A stretch of 64,000 nucleotides of DNA from Flavobacterium enshiense DK69 (GCF_000498495.1 NZ_AVCS01000006.1:248001-312000); one strand, 5' to 3'. Positions 5,388 through 14,909 are shown, numbered from the stretch's first letter. Notes: generated from the letters alone by a model not told the origin. Program-made: numbers and translations.

Positions 5388-5978
5388 TTAATTTTTGAGT
5401 TCCTGTAAACGGGCGACATATTTCCCAATAACATCAAACTCCAGATTGATTTTTGTGCCAATTTCAAAGTTTTTAAAATTGGTGTGTTCTAAAGTGTATG
5501 GTATAATTGCTACGCTGAATTCATTTTTCTTTGAATTTACAACCGTTAGGCTGACACCATTTATGGTTATGGATCCTTTTTCGATGGTTATGTTGTTTTT
5601 GCTGCTGTCGTATTCAAAGGTGAAATAAATGCTTCCGCCGGCATTTTCGATGTTTTTGCAGATGCCGGTCTGATCGACATGTCCCTGAACAATATGGCCA
5701 TCCAGGCGATCACCTAGTTTCATGGCGCGTTCTATATTAACGGAATCGCCTACTTTCCAATCCCCTAAATTTGTTTTGTCTATGGTTTCTTTGATGGCAG
5801 TAACGGTATATGTATCGTGGCTTATGTTAACTACGGTTAAGCAGATGCCGTTATGAGCCACGCTTTGGTCTATTTTCAATTCTCCGGTGATTGAAGAACT
5901 TACCGTAACGTGAATATTGTTGTTTTCTTTCTGAATATCCTGAATCGTTCCAAGAGTTTCGATAATTCCTGTAAACAT
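5388..5978 (-). CDS. ribE: Riboflavin synthase (alpha chain)
   Basis: Converts two 6,7-dimethyl-8-ribityllumazine molecules to riboflavin plus a pyrimidine, the last step of riboflavin synthesis in the cytoplasm. The 196-residue length is usual. The MFTGIIE start is characteristic, and the two lumazine-binding halves are visible: residues 1-97 with AHNGICLTVV and 98-196 with TINGVSLTVV, including DGHIVQGHVDQTG at the junction. It is divergent from pdxA with 57 bases between. No FMN riboswitch is seen in that short gap. Confidence 0.96.
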   Translation of the reverse strand: MFTGIIETLGTIQDIQKENNNIHVTVSSSITGELKIDQSVAHNGICLTVVNISHDTYTVTAIKETIDKTNLGDWKVGDSVNIERAMKLGDRLDGHIVQGHVDQTGICKNIENAGGSIYFTFEYDSSKNNITIEKGSITINGVSLTVVNSKKNEFSVAIIPYTLEHTNFKNFEIGTKINLEFDVIGKYVARLQELKN

Positions 5979-6035
5979 AACTATTAATTTTGTTAAATTT
6001 GCATGTCCAAAATTAGGAATAAATAACTAGTCAGC

Positions 6036-7085
6036 ATGGTTAAAAGAGCAGAAAATATAATTGTAGGGATTTCCATCGGAGATTTAAATGGTATCGGGAG
6101 TGAAGTGATTTTGAAAACCTTCGAAGATACTCGTATGCTTGAGCTTTGTACGCCGGTTATTTTTGGGAATGTGAAAATTCTTTCTTTTCTTAAAAGAACA
6201 TTGAATTTAGAATCTAATCTGCATGGGATAGATAAGCTGGAGCAATTGGTGTTTGGTAAAATCAATGTACTTAATGTATGGCGAGAGGGGGTGAACCTGC
6301 AATTCGGAGAGAATGATGAAAATGTAGGCAAGTATGCGATTAAGTCGTTTACAACCGCTACCCAGGCATTGAAAGACGGATTGATAGATGTTTTGGTAAC
6401 GGCTCCTATTAATAAGTATAATATACAGTCGGAAGAATTTCATTTTCCGGGCCATACCGATTACCTGAATCAGGAATTGGAAGGCGATGCATTAATGTTG
6501 ATGGTTCAGGATAATTTGCGTGTCGGACTTTTAACAGACCATGTGCCGGTAAATGAGGTTTCTGCTCATTTAACGGAAGCGTTGATCAGAACCAAGTTGG
6601 AGACTATTAATAGAACGCTTATTCAAGATTTTGGAATCACAAAGCCGAAAATCGCAGTATTGGGGTTGAATCCACACTGTGGTGATCATGGTGTAATAGG
6701 TAAGGAAGATGATGAGGTAATCAGGCCGGCACTGCAAAAACTTTTTGACGAAGGAATTATGGTTTTAGGGCCGTATTCGGCGGACAGTTTCTTTGGCTCA
6801 GGTCAATATGAGAAATTTGATGCCGTGATTGCCGCTTATCACGATCAGGGCTTGATTCCGTTTAAGACATTGTCTTTTGGAAAAGGGGTGAATTATACGG
6901 CGGGATTGAATAAAATACGTACATCGCCTGATCATGGAACGGCTTACGAAATAGCAGGAAAAGGTGTGGCAGATTTCAATTCGTTTAAGGAGGCGGTTTA
7001 TTTGGCTTTAGACGTGTTTCATAACCGTAACGAATACAATGAGTTGATTAAAAACCCCTTAAAAACAAAGCAAAAACAGTTATAA
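6036..7085 (+). CDS. pdxA: 4-hydroxythreonine-4-phosphate dehydrogenase
   Basis: NAD-dependent oxidation of 4-phosphohydroxy-L-threonine in the DXP-dependent pathway to pyridoxal phosphate. The 349 residues are full length. Family motifs include ISIGDLNGIGSEV at the N-terminus, APINKYNI, FPGHTDYL, the metal-binding His in LLTDHVPV, LNPHCGDHG and YHDQGLIPFK, and the C-terminal RTSPDHGTA. A TAAATTTG box at 5994-6001 could be its -7 element. It is followed after 70 bases by the promoter of the YceD operon. Confidence 0.95.
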   Translation: MVKRAENIIVGISIGDLNGIGSEVILKTFEDTRMLELCTPVIFGNVKILSFLKRTLNLESNLHGIDKLEQLVFGKINVLNVWREGVNLQFGENDENVGKYAIKSFTTATQALKDGLIDVLVTAPINKYNIQSEEFHFPGHTDYLNQELEGDALMLMVQDNLRVGLLTDHVPVNEVSAHLTEALIRTKLETINRTLIQDFGITKPKIAVLGLNPHCGDHGVIGKEDDEVIRPALQKLFDEGIMVLGPYSADSFFGSGQYEKFDAVIAAYHDQGLIPFKTLSFGKGVNYTAGLNKIRTSPDHGTAYEIAGKGVADFNSFKEAVYLALDVFHNRNEYNELIKNPLKTKQKQL

Positions 7086-7106
7086 ACAAAAAAATGTTTA
7101 CAACTC

Positions 7107-7136
7107 GTTTGAATTTACAATAATTTTATATCTTTG
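7107..7136 (+). promoter_or_regulatory. Bacteroidetes-type promoter of the yceD-rpmF-fabH-acc cluster
   Basis: GTTTG at 7107-7111 and TATCTTTG at 7129-7136, separated by 17 bases, fit the TTTG / TAnnTTTG promoter of Bacteroidetes sigma factors. Transcription would start near 7143, about 13 bases before the YceD start codon. Confidence 0.75.
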
Positions 7137-7155
7137 CACGCTCAAAACTGTTGGT

Positions 7156-7692
7156 ATGAATATTCAGAAAGATTTTTTAATTCCTTTTGTGGGATTGAAG
7201 TTGGGGAAACATCAGTTTGGTTATCAAATAGGTAAGGAGTTCTTTGAGAGCTTTGAATTTGACGAATTCAATGATGTCAATATCAAGGTGGATTTGGTTT
7301 TGGACAAGAAAAGCACTATGCTTGAGCTTGCGTTTAAACACAAGGGGACGATTAATGTGCCTTGTGATTTAACCGGCGAGGAATTCGATCTGCCAATCAA
7401 AGGAAAGCTGAATTTAATTGTAAAATTTGGTGATGCCTTCAATAATGAGAACGATGAATTGCTGATTTTACCTCATGGTGAATTTCAGGTCGATGTGGCA
7501 CAGTATATCTATGAGATGATTGTGCTTTCTGTTCCTTCAAAGCGCATCCATCCGGGTGTGAAAGACGGGACACTAAAAACCGAAGCGATTGAAAAACTGA
7601 ATGAACTGGCTCCGAAAGAGCAGCATAAAAAAGAAGAAGAAAATAATGATCCCCGTTGGGATAAATTAAAACAACTATTAACGGATAAATAA
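7156..7692 (+). CDS. YceD family protein (DUF177)
   Basis: A 178-residue protein of the DUF177/YceD family, which in many bacteria is encoded directly before rpmF and has been linked to 23S rRNA or large-subunit maturation. The central Cys motif PCDLTGEEFDLPIKG and the late AQYIYEMIVLSVPSKRIHP are typical, followed by a charged end with DPRWDKLKQLL. It starts 19 bases after the -7 box. The gap to rpmF is 9 bases, so the two are certainly co-transcribed. Confidence 0.9.
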   Translation: MNIQKDFLIPFVGLKLGKHQFGYQIGKEFFESFEFDEFNDVNIKVDLVLDKKSTMLELAFKHKGTINVPCDLTGEEFDLPIKGKLNLIVKFGDAFNNENDELLILPHGEFQVDVAQYIYEMIVLSVPSKRIHPGVKDGTLKTEAIEKLNELAPKEQHKKEEENNDPRWDKLKQLLTDK

Positions 7693-7701
7693 TATAGTAA
7701 G

Positions 7702-7896
7702 ATGGCACATCCTAAGAGAAAAACCTCGAAAACAAGAAGAGATAAGAGAAGAACGCACTATAAAGCGACAGCTCCTCAAATTGCAACATGTCCTGTAACA
7801 GGAGAGGCGCATTTATACCACAGAGCTTACTGGCATGAAGGTAAAATGTACTACAGAGGTCAAGTTGTTATTGACAAACAAGTAGCGGAGGCATAA
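7702..7896 (+). CDS. rpmF: 50S ribosomal protein L32
   Basis: A 64-residue ribosomal protein with the typical basic N-terminus [20 protein letters not shown]. Only one Cys remains ([14 protein letters not shown]) instead of the paired CxxC knuckles of the zinc-binding form, so this looks like the zinc-independent type, as I recall for Flavobacteriia. It lies between YceD and fabH as in many bacteria. Confidence 0.96.
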   Translation: MAHPKRKTSKTRRDKRRTHYKATAPQIATCPVTGEAHLYHRAYWHEGKMYYRGQVVIDKQVAEA

Positions 7897-7913
7897 TCCG
7901 AAAACGTATAGAG

Positions 7914-7941
7914 AAAACTCTCACAGTGTGGGAGTTTTTTT
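7914..7941 (+). terminator. Terminator after rpmF
   Basis: A hairpin AAACTCTCAC/TGTGGGAGTTT with one T-G wobble, followed by a run of T. It may separate yceD-rpmF from fabH partly or fully. Confidence 0.65.
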
Positions 7942-8058
7942 TTGTAAACCTATTGAAAGTAAATTAAGTAGGGATAAAAGAATATTGGTTTGGGATTTTT
8001 TTTGTAATTTCCACCACTTTTTGAAATCACATTTTTCAGGAAGAAAAATACAACTTTT

Positions 8059-9057
8059 ATGAATAAAATAACAGCCGCTATAACAGCAGTGGGTGCCTAT
8101 GTTCCAGACTTCGTTTTATCAAACCAAGTATTGGAAACCATGGTAGATACCAACGACGAGTGGATTACCACCCGTACCGGTATCAAAGAAAGAAGAATGC
8201 TAAAAGAAGAAGGGAAGGGAACTTCTTTCATGGCGATAAAAGCAGCACAAAACTTAATCGAGAAATCAGGAATTGATCCTAAAGAAATCGATATGTTAAT
8301 CATGGCCACCGCAACACCAGATATGCCGGTTGCCGCTACAGGAGTGTATGTTGCCACTCAAATCGGGGCCGTAAACGCGTTTGCCTACGATCTTCATGCA
8401 GCATGTTCAAGTTTCCTTTACGGAATGTCTACCGCTTCAGCCTACATCGAATCAGGACGTTACAAAAAAGTTCTTTTGATTGGCGCCGACAAAATGTCTT
8501 CCATTATCGATTATACCGACAGAGCAACTTGCATCATCTTTGGAGATGGCGCTGGGGCTGTATTGTTTGAACCTAATAATGAAGGTTTAGGTTTCCAAGA
8601 TGAGTTCTTGAGAAGTGACGGTATCGGAAGGGAATTCCTTAAAATCGATGCAGGAGGTTCTATTTTACCGGCTTCTGAAGAAACGGTTAAAAACAGACAG
8701 CATTATGTGTTCCAGGACGGGAAAACGGTATTTAAATATGCAGTTTCCGGAATGGCGGACGTAAGCGACAAAATTATGCAGCGCAATAATCTGACCAAAG
8801 AGGATGTGAATTGGTTAGTGGCACACCAGGCCAACAAACGTATTATTGATGCAACAGCAAACCGTATGGGGCTGGACGAAGAAAAAGTACTGGTTAACAT
8901 TCATCGTTACGGAAATACTACATCAGCAACATTGCCATTGTTGTTGAGTGATTTTGAGAGTCAGCTTAAAAAAGGAGATAATATTATTTTTGCAGCCTTT
9001 GGGGGCGGTTTCACATGGGGAGCTGTTTACCTAAAATGGGCATATAACAAACAATAA
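8059..9057 (+). CDS. fabH: Beta-ketoacyl-ACP synthase III
   Basis: Condenses acetyl-CoA with malonyl-ACP to start fatty-acid synthesis. The 332 residues are full length, with the catalytic triad visible: Cys116 in HAACSSFLYG, His256 in VAHQANKRI and Asn286 in RYGNTTSAT. The N-terminal TNDEWITTRTGIKERR is a family mark. It is followed after 26 bases by accB. The upstream 160-base gap holds the rpmF terminator, so fabH may have its own promoter, but I could not find a clear box. Confidence 0.96.
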   Translation: MNKITAAITAVGAYVPDFVLSNQVLETMVDTNDEWITTRTGIKERRMLKEEGKGTSFMAIKAAQNLIEKSGIDPKEIDMLIMATATPDMPVAATGVYVATQIGAVNAFAYDLHAACSSFLYGMSTASAYIESGRYKKVLLIGADKMSSIIDYTDRATCIIFGDGAGAVLFEPNNEGLGFQDEFLRSDGIGREFLKIDAGGSILPASEETVKNRQHYVFQDGKTVFKYAVSGMADVSDKIMQRNNLTKEDVNWLVAHQANKRIIDATANRMGLDEEKVLVNIHRYGNTTSATLPLLLSDFESQLKKGDNIIFAAFGGGFTWGAVYLKWAYNKQ

Positions 9058-9083
9058 ACAAACAAAACCAAATTTAGAATAGT

Positions 9084-9569
9084 ATGGATATCAGAGAAAT
9101 TCAAAACCTAATCAAATTTGTAGCAAAATCAGGTGCTACAGAAGTAAAATTAGAAATGGATGATTTCAAAATCACCATTAAAACAACTGAAGCTGGAGGA
9201 GCTGAAACAACTTATATTCAGCAAATGCCTATGCAGGCGATGCCAGTAGCGGCTCCTGTAGCAGCGGCGCCACTTGCAGCAGCACCAGCAGCACCGGCAA
9301 CACCTTCTGCAGCAGCAGAAGATTCAAAATACATTACTATCAAATCGCCAATGATCGGTACTTTCTATAGAAAACCATCTCCGGACAAACCAACGTTCGT
9401 TGAGGTAGGTAGTACAATTTCTAAAGGAGATGTAGTTTGTGTTATCGAAGCAATGAAATTATTCAACGAAATCGAAGCAGAAGTTTCCGGTAAAATCGTT
9501 AAAGTTTTAGTGGATGACGCTTCTCCGGTAGAATTCGATCAGCCATTATTCTTAGTTGACCCATCTTAA
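9084..9569 (+). CDS. accB: Biotin carboxyl carrier protein of acetyl-CoA carboxylase
   Basis: Carries biotin between the carboxylase and transferase halves of acetyl-CoA carboxylase. Of 161 residues, 1-50 are the N-terminal domain (DIREIQNLIKFVAKSG), about 55-80 an Ala/Pro-rich flexible linker, and 83-161 the biotinyl domain with VIEAMKLFNEIEAE; Lys125 is the biotin site. It lies between fabH and accC as usual. Confidence 0.96.
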   Translation: MDIREIQNLIKFVAKSGATEVKLEMDDFKITIKTTEAGGAETTYIQQMPMQAMPVAAPVAAAPLAAAPAAPATPSAAAEDSKYITIKSPMIGTFYRKPSPDKPTFVEVGSTISKGDVVCVIEAMKLFNEIEAEVSGKIVKVLVDDASPVEFDQPLFLVDPS

Positions 9570-9574
9570 TTCTT

Positions 9575-9662
9575 AGATCATTAGATTGTTAGATTGTTAG
9601 ATTTCTTAGAGATCTGATGGTCTAATTATCCAAAAATCTGAATTGTCTAATTTTCTAATTTA
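9575..9662 (+). repeat. TTAGATTG short tandem repeats between accB and accC
   Basis: The 98-base gap is filled by variants of TTAGATTG and its complement (TAGATTGT twice in a row near 9581-9600, then TCTAATTATCC, TGTCTAATTTTC). Such CTAAT/TTAGA-rich fillers recur between genes in Flavobacterium. No hairpin with a T-run is present, so accB-accC read-through is likely. Confidence 0.5.
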
Positions 9663-9667
9663 AAAAG

Positions 9668-11014
9668 ATGTTTAAAAAAATATTAATCGCAAACAGGGGA
9701 GAGATTGCACTTCGTGTTATCAGAACCTGTAGAGAAATGGGAATTAAAACGGTTGCGGTTTATTCTACAGTTGATGCGGAAAGCTTGCACGTTAAGTTTG
9801 CCGATGAAGCGGTATGTATCGGACCTGCGCCAAGTAATCTTTCCTATTTAAAGATGTCAAATATCATTGCAGCTGCAGAAATTACTAATGCAGACGCAAT
9901 TCACCCAGGTTACGGTTTCCTTTCTGAGAATGCTAAATTCTCCAGAATCTGTCAGGAGCACAATATCAAATTTATTGGAGCATCCCCTGAGATGATTGAT
10001 AAAATGGGAGACAAGGCTACGGCTAAAGCTACCATGAAAGCAGCTGGTGTTCCTTGTGTACCGGGTTCTGACGGTATCCTTGAAGATTTCAATCAAGCTA
10101 AAAAAGTAGCTAAAGAAATCGGATATCCAGTGATGATGAAAGCTACTGCCGGTGGTGGTGGTAAAGGAATGCGTGCTATCTGGAAAGAAGAAGAGCTTGA
10201 AAAAGCTTGGGAAAGTGCACGTATGGAGGCTGCTGCAGCCTTCGGTAACGACGGTATGTACATGGAAAAACTTATCGAGGAGCCTCGTCACATCGAGATT
10301 CAGGTGGTAGGGGATTCGTACGGAAAAGCATGTCACCTTTCTGAAAGAGACTGTTCGGTACAACGTCGTCACCAAAAATTAACGGAAGAAACACCTTCTC
10401 CGTTCATGACAGACGAATTACGTGAAAAAATGGGTGATGCTGCAGTTAAAGCTGCGGAATACATCAAATATGAAGGAGCAGGTACTGTTGAGTTCTTAGT
10501 GGACAAACACAGAAACTTCTACTTCATGGAAATGAACACGCGTATTCAGGTTGAGCACCCAATCACTGAGCAAGTTATAGATTATGACTTGATCCGTGAG
10601 CAGATTATGGTTGCAGCAGGTGTGCCTATTTCAGGTAAAAACTACTTGCCGCAATTGCATTCTATCGAATGTCGTATCAACGCGGAAGATCCTTATAATG
10701 ATTTCCGTCCGTCTCCGGGTAAAATTACCGTTTTGCACGCACCGGGAGGACACGGGGTTCGTTTGGATACTCACGTTTATGCAGGGTACACAATCCCATC
10801 AAATTACGATTCAATGATTGCGAAGTTAATTACAACTGCGCAAACCAGAGAAGAGGCAATCAACAAAATGAAACGCGCTTTGGATGAATTCGTAATCGAA
10901 GGTATCAAAACTACGATTCCATTCCACAGACAATTGATGGATGAGCCGGATTATGTTGCCGGAAATTATACCACTAAGTTTATGGAGTCTTTCAAAATGA
11001 AAGAACTTAATTAA
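9668..11014 (+). CDS. accC: Acetyl-CoA carboxylase, biotin carboxylase subunit
   Basis: ATP-dependent carboxylation of biotin on AccB with bicarbonate. The 448 residues are full length. Seen in order: N-terminal [18 protein letters not shown], the glycine-rich ATP-binding loop in [12 protein letters not shown] (about residues 158-169), metal-binding [17 protein letters not shown], and the biotin-carboxylase signature [10 protein letters not shown]. It is the last gene of the cluster and is followed by a terminator. Confidence 0.97.
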   Translation: MFKKILIANRGEIALRVIRTCREMGIKTVAVYSTVDAESLHVKFADEAVCIGPAPSNLSYLKMSNIIAAAEITNADAIHPGYGFLSENAKFSRICQEHNIKFIGASPEMIDKMGDKATAKATMKAAGVPCVPGSDGILEDFNQAKKVAKEIGYPVMMKATAGGGGKGMRAIWKEEELEKAWESARMEAAAAFGNDGMYMEKLIEEPRHIEIQVVGDSYGKACHLSERDCSVQRRHQKLTEETPSPFMTDELREKMGDAAVKAAEYIKYEGAGTVEFLVDKHRNFYFMEMNTRIQVEHPITEQVIDYDLIREQIMVAAGVPISGKNYLPQLHSIECRINAEDPYNDFRPSPGKITVLHAPGGHGVRLDTHVYAGYTIPSNYDSMIAKLITTAQTREEAINKMKRALDEFVIEGIKTTIPFHRQLMDEPDYVAGNYTTKFMESFKMKELN

Positions 11015-11022
11015 TAAAAAGT

Positions 11023-11051
11023 AACCCAGTCGAAAGATTGGGTTTTTTTAT
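11023..11051 (+). terminator. Terminator after accC
   Basis: Stem AACCCAGTC/GATTGGGTT (one G-T pair) with loop GAAA, followed by T6. Confidence 0.85.
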
Positions 11052-11147
11052 TTGTAAACGCTTATATTTGATTGATAGTGACAAATCTAAGACAACAGCT
11101 CCTTTAATATAAACAATATGGCAAATCAAGAGAAAATAGTAAAACAA

Positions 11148-12233
11148 ATGATGAAATTCCTTTTATTACTTATTAGCATATATTTTTCTTCTTGCAAGGG
11201 GCAAAACAAGCCTGAAAATAGTATCAGTAATACAACTGATATGGAAGCCGTTAAGAGTATCAACAAATTCCAAACTAATACAGCAACCGAAATCGACAAA
11301 AACATTCGGAGTATCTTTCAGGATAAAAATGGCAATTATTGGTTTGGTACAAATGGAGCTGGGGTATTTCGCTACGATGGTACAACATTGATACAACTTA
11401 CTGAGAAAGACGGGCTGTCTAATAATCAAGTTCAAAGTATTCAAGAAGACAAATTCGGAAACATTTGGTTTGGCACAGGTTTGTTCCGCGTCAGCCGTTT
11501 TGATGGACAAATTTGTACCACGATTATTAATCATTTAAATAATAGCTCTGTTAATAATTGGAAGATAGAATCTGACGACCTATGGTTCTATGCCGGTGGT
11601 GGAGTTTTTCGCTATAGCAACAATTTACTTAAATATTTGCCTTTGGCTGAGACAGATCGTAAATCTGGAAATCCGCAAAATTCTCCCTTCAACCTCAGTC
11701 CCTATGCGGTGTATTCTATTCTGAAAGATAAAAAAGGAAATCTTTGGTTTGGCACTCAGGCTAAAGGGGTTTGTCGATATGATGGCAAATCGTTCACGTG
11801 GTTTACTGAAAAAGGTCTGAGTGGTCCGGCAGTACTTAGTTTGTTTGAAGATAGCAAAGGAAATATTTGGTTTGGAAATAATGGTGCTGGTCTATTTCGA
11901 TATGACGGCAAATCGTTAGTCAATTTTACAGAAGAAAAGGAACTTGGTAATAAAGAATTTAGGACTTCAGGTAAAGCAGGTTTAGGTACCTTGGCTCGTA
12001 TTTATTCAATAAACGAAGACCGCAATGGAAACCTTTGGATTGGAACCGTTGATGCCGGTGTTTGGAGATATAATGGAAATGACTTAACTAATTATACCAC
12101 AAAAGATGGATTGACCAGTAATGCCGTAAACACGATTTATAAAGATAAAAAAGGCGACCTTTGGTTTGGAACAGACGAAAATGGTGTATGTAAATTCGAT
12201 GGAAAGTCTTTTACTGAGTTTGTTCCAAAATAA
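11148..12233 (+). CDS. Stand-alone two-component-regulator-type propeller lipoprotein
   Basis: About 361 residues. I start it at the ATG at 11148 because the following FLLLLISIYFSSCKGQ is a proper lipoprotein signal with Cys near residue 15; an upstream ATG at 11118 would add ten polar residues. The rest is a chain of about seven propeller repeats of the form (I/L)x(D/E)(D/K)xxGN(I/L)WFGT...GVxRYDG, as in the sensor part of hybrid two-component systems. No membrane helix, kinase or DNA-binding domain follows, so it is a lipid-anchored propeller only, perhaps ligand binding. It stands alone between terminators and looks accessory. Confidence 0.8.
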   Translation: MMKFLLLLISIYFSSCKGQNKPENSISNTTDMEAVKSINKFQTNTATEIDKNIRSIFQDKNGNYWFGTNGAGVFRYDGTTLIQLTEKDGLSNNQVQSIQEDKFGNIWFGTGLFRVSRFDGQICTTIINHLNNSSVNNWKIESDDLWFYAGGGVFRYSNNLLKYLPLAETDRKSGNPQNSPFNLSPYAVYSILKDKKGNLWFGTQAKGVCRYDGKSFTWFTEKGLSGPAVLSLFEDSKGNIWFGNNGAGLFRYDGKSLVNFTEEKELGNKEFRTSGKAGLGTLARIYSINEDRNGNLWIGTVDAGVWRYNGNDLTNYTTKDGLTSNAVNTIYKDKKGDLWFGTDENGVCKFDGKSFTEFVPK

Positions 12234-12334
12234 AAAATGAAAATCTGTCAGGTATTAAATTAGGTGGTGTTTATTACCGGCAATTTTAACGGACCTCACT
12301 TAAACAGTAGAATTCTCTTGAAAATTATTGGACT

Positions 12335-12925
12335 ATGCAGACTGAAAATTTATTAAAACAAGTAGCTTTCATAAAAGAGATTGACAAGCTAAAATACATT
12401 CAACGTAAAACTAAATTGTTCAACAGTGACAGGCACGAAAATGACGCAGAACACAGTTGGCATTTAGCAATGATGACGATTGTATTAGCAGAACATTCGG
12501 ATAAACCAATAGATGTTCTCAAAGTTTTGAAAATGGTTTTAATGCATGATATTGTTGAAATTGATGCCGGTGATACTTTTATTTATGACACACAAAAAAA
12601 TCACACAAATACCGACGAGGAGCTTATTGCAGCGAAACGAATATTTGGACTTTTACCAAAAGAACAGGCAGAAGAATTTATAGCAATTTGGCAGGAATTT
12701 GAAGAGGGTATTACAGATGAGGCAAAATTTGCAAAATCAATGGACAGGTTTGAACCCTTGCTTCAAAACGTCTCCAATAATGGTGGGACATGGGCGGAAT
12801 TTAATGTGCCTTATCAAAAAGTGTATGACAAGAAAAAAGCAATTAAAGACGGTTCAGCAACAATTTGGGAATATGCCGAGGATTTGATTAATAAAAGTGT
12901 GGAGAAGGGAATTCTTAAGAAATAA
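12335..12925 (+). CDS. HD domain hydrolase, YfbR/HDDC2-like
   Basis: A 196-residue HD-domain phosphohydrolase. Metal ligands are visible as H...EHSWHLA (about residues 33-47), the HD pair in LMHDIVEIDAGDTF (about 69-82) and a later Asp in AKSMDRFEPLL. Family members act on 5'-deoxynucleotides or related nucleotides, so nucleotide-pool cleaning is a fair inference but the substrate is not proven. The 100 bases before it show no clear promoter, and a terminator follows. Confidence 0.8.
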   Translation: MQTENLLKQVAFIKEIDKLKYIQRKTKLFNSDRHENDAEHSWHLAMMTIVLAEHSDKPIDVLKVLKMVLMHDIVEIDAGDTFIYDTQKNHTNTDEELIAAKRIFGLLPKEQAEEFIAIWQEFEEGITDEAKFAKSMDRFEPLLQNVSNNGGTWAEFNVPYQKVYDKKKAIKDGSATIWEYAEDLINKSVEKGILKK

Positions 12926-12992
12926 ATTTTTTTACGGAGAAGAAAAACTACTTCATCGCTTTGCAAAGTCTCTCGACTTAGAATCAATAAAC

Positions 12993-13030
12993 AAACCCAC
13001 AACAGAATCAAATTCTATTGTGGGTTTCTT
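12993..13030. terminator. Terminator between HD hydrolase and SDR gene
   Basis: A 16-base stem AAACCCACAACAGAAT/ATTCTATTGTGGGTTT with one mismatch and a 3-base loop. It sits between convergent genes and can act in both directions. Confidence 0.8.
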
Positions 13031-13050
13031 GTTTCAAAAGCAAATCTCTT

Positions 13051-14601
13051 TTACCAGGCGATAGGCCTGTAATCCTTCAGGAATTTTCCGCACCAATGCT
13101 TTCCGGTGTTGATTCCGTCAAACAACGGATCCATAACTCGAGCGGCTCCATCGACAATATCTAACGGGGGCTGAAAATCCTGTTCTTCCTGTTTTCGTTT
13201 GGCTAATTCCGCCGGATCTTCATCCGTTACCCATCCAGTATCAACAGCATTCATGAAAATCCCGTCTTTTGCGAGTGTTCCGGCGGCCGTATGCGTTAGC
13301 ATATTCAATGCTGCTTTGGCCATATTGGTATGTGGGTGTCGGTCTTCCTTAAAAGCACGGTAAAACTTCCCTTCCATAGCCGAAACATTGATAATGTGTT
13401 TTTTGCCTGTATTGTCTTTTTTCATCACTTCTGAAAGACGATTACACAACACAAAAGGCGCTACAGAATTTACCAATTGCACTTCAATCATTTCGGTAGT
13501 TTCAATTTGCCCCAATTTTAATCTCCAACTGTTTACTTTTCGCAAATCGATTTGTTGCAAATCGGCATCAAGTTCTCCTTCTGGAAAAACTTCTTGTGCG
13601 ACCAAGGTATTATCAAACGAATATGGAATTTGAGATAATTTAGCCGAAGCTCTTAACCCAATTCCCGGTTCCGGTCCGTGCCAGGTTACCGGCATATTTT
13701 GATTGGAAGAAGCATCTGTAGTCAATACTTTTAATTCATTCAGACAATTGGTATGATCCAATAATAAATCCTGAGCTTGTTGTGGTAAAGAGCCTGTTGG
13801 ACGTTCTTCATTTTCCATTAAGTGTGTATAAAAACCCGCAGGTCGCCTTACGGTTTGCGCCGCGTTGTTGATTAGGATATCTAATCGCCCGTATTTTTGC
13901 TCAATAAAATTGCAAAAAATCTCCACGCTCGGAATATGTCTTAAATCCAATCCGTGAATTTTCAAGCGATGCCCCCAATCAATAAAGTCCTCTTCTTTGG
14001 AAAATCGCAAAGCCGAATCGACCGGAAAACGGGTCGTTGCAACAACCGTAGCCCCACCGCGCAATAACATCAAAGTAATATGATACCCAATTTTTAAACG
14101 AGAACCGGTAACAACTGCAATCTGGCCTTTTACATCTGCCGATTGGAAACGCTTTGCGTAGTTAAAATCACCACAATCGGAACACATCGAATCATAAAAA
14201 TGATGCATTTTGGTGAACTCCGTTTTGCATACATAACACTTTCTAGGCGTTTCGAGTTCCAATTCTTCTTTATGCTTTAATTCGTGCGAACCCAAAAGTT
14301 TTGGAGCTACAAATACAACCGCTTCGCGAGCCGAACGAATCCCGGTTTCCTTTCGAGCGGTCCTGTCTTTCTTTTCCTGTTTGCGTTTGGCCAGTGCTTT
14401 TGCGTCTTTTTTTCTTTTAGCAAACTCATCACGGTCGGGGCGTGAAAATTGTCCAGCCGCTTTAATTAAAGCAGTTCTTTGTTCTTTAGGTATTTCAAAA
14501 ATCTGATCGGTATCCGTATTCAATTGCGTCAAAACAGCGATGCATTGATTTATTTCGTCCAATGATATTACAGACCTATCCTCTATTTTTTCATTCATCA
14601 T
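13051..14601 (-). CDS. SDR oxidoreductase with N-terminal zinc-ribbon extension
   Basis: About 516 residues when begun at the ATG at 14601; a more upstream start at 14634 is unlikely because the promoter's -7 box (14632-14639) covers it. Residues 1-110 are charged and helical. About 120-150 hold CYVCKTEF and CSDCGDF, two CxxC pairs that suggest a zinc ribbon. From about 158 a Rossmann fold starts ([14 protein letters not shown]), with DILINNAAQ in the middle. The catalytic YxxxK reads TNMAK, so the Tyr is replaced by Thr. It is probably an oxidoreductase-like protein with altered chemistry; substrate unknown. Confidence 0.75.
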   Translation of the reverse strand: MMNEKIEDRSVISLDEINQCIAVLTQLNTDTDQIFEIPKEQRTALIKAAGQFSRPDRDEFAKRKKDAKALAKRKQEKKDRTARKETGIRSAREAVVFVAPKLLGSHELKHKEELELETPRKCYVCKTEFTKMHHFYDSMCSDCGDFNYAKRFQSADVKGQIAVVTGSRLKIGYHITLMLLRGGATVVATTRFPVDSALRFSKEEDFIDWGHRLKIHGLDLRHIPSVEIFCNFIEQKYGRLDILINNAAQTVRRPAGFYTHLMENEERPTGSLPQQAQDLLLDHTNCLNELKVLTTDASSNQNMPVTWHGPEPGIGLRASAKLSQIPYSFDNTLVAQEVFPEGELDADLQQIDLRKVNSWRLKLGQIETTEMIEVQLVNSVAPFVLCNRLSEVMKKDNTGKKHIINVSAMEGKFYRAFKEDRHPHTNMAKAALNMLTHTAAGTLAKDGIFMNAVDTGWVTDEDPAELAKRKQEEQDFQPPLDIVDGAARVMDPLFDGINTGKHWCGKFLKDYRPIAW

Positions 14602-14631
14602 TATAAAAACTTGGGATAAATTCCAAGGATG

Positions 14632-14660
14632 CAAATATAACCTTTAAATGTAAGTCAAAA
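14632..14660 (-). promoter_or_regulatory. Promoter of the SDR gene
   Basis: On the minus strand TTTTG (14656-14660) and TATATTTG (14632-14639) are spaced by 16 bases. The start site would fall near 14625, which supports the ATG at 14601 or 14598. Confidence 0.65.
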
Positions 14661-14715
14661 TGAAAATGCTTTTAAACACAGAATTGACATTGGGATTTTA
14701 TAATGAGTAATCTAG

Positions 14716-14783
14716 GCTAAACTAACCCTCGCATAACGGTGGTTTTATGAATTTGGGGTTTTAAGGCATATGTTGGCGTTAGC
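14716..14783. repeat. Imperfect inverted repeat, repeat-family or attC-like remnant
   Basis: In the 365-base gap between the SDR and peptidase genes, GCTAAACTAAC (14716-14726) and GTTGGCGTTAGC (14772-14783) pair imperfectly around a segment with CGCATAACGG. The TAACGG...GTTGGCG pattern resembles dispersed intergenic repeats of Flavobacteriia, and superficially an integron attC. The core does not match GTTRRRY strictly. Apart from the promoter at its left end and the terminator at its right, I see nothing else in the gap. Confidence 0.3.
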
Positions 14784-14909
14784 TATTTTTCATATTATCA
14801 GGTTCCTTCTTCTTATTCCTTTCTTCCAATCACTAAAGTTAGTTCCTGCTTTATGATTTTGTTATTCTTTGTTCCGCAAAGTTGTCTTTGGAAAAGATTA
14901 GGCCAAAAA

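Noticed and set aside
5979..6035. FMN riboswitch before ribE
   Set aside because: The ribE-pdxA gap of 57 bases is too short and shows no conserved RFN element.
9857..10375. A 172-residue minus-strand ORF
   Set aside because: It lies entirely inside accC and has no family features.
14602..14634. Upstream start for the SDR protein
   Set aside because: The -7 promoter box covers this start, so the transcript would begin after it.
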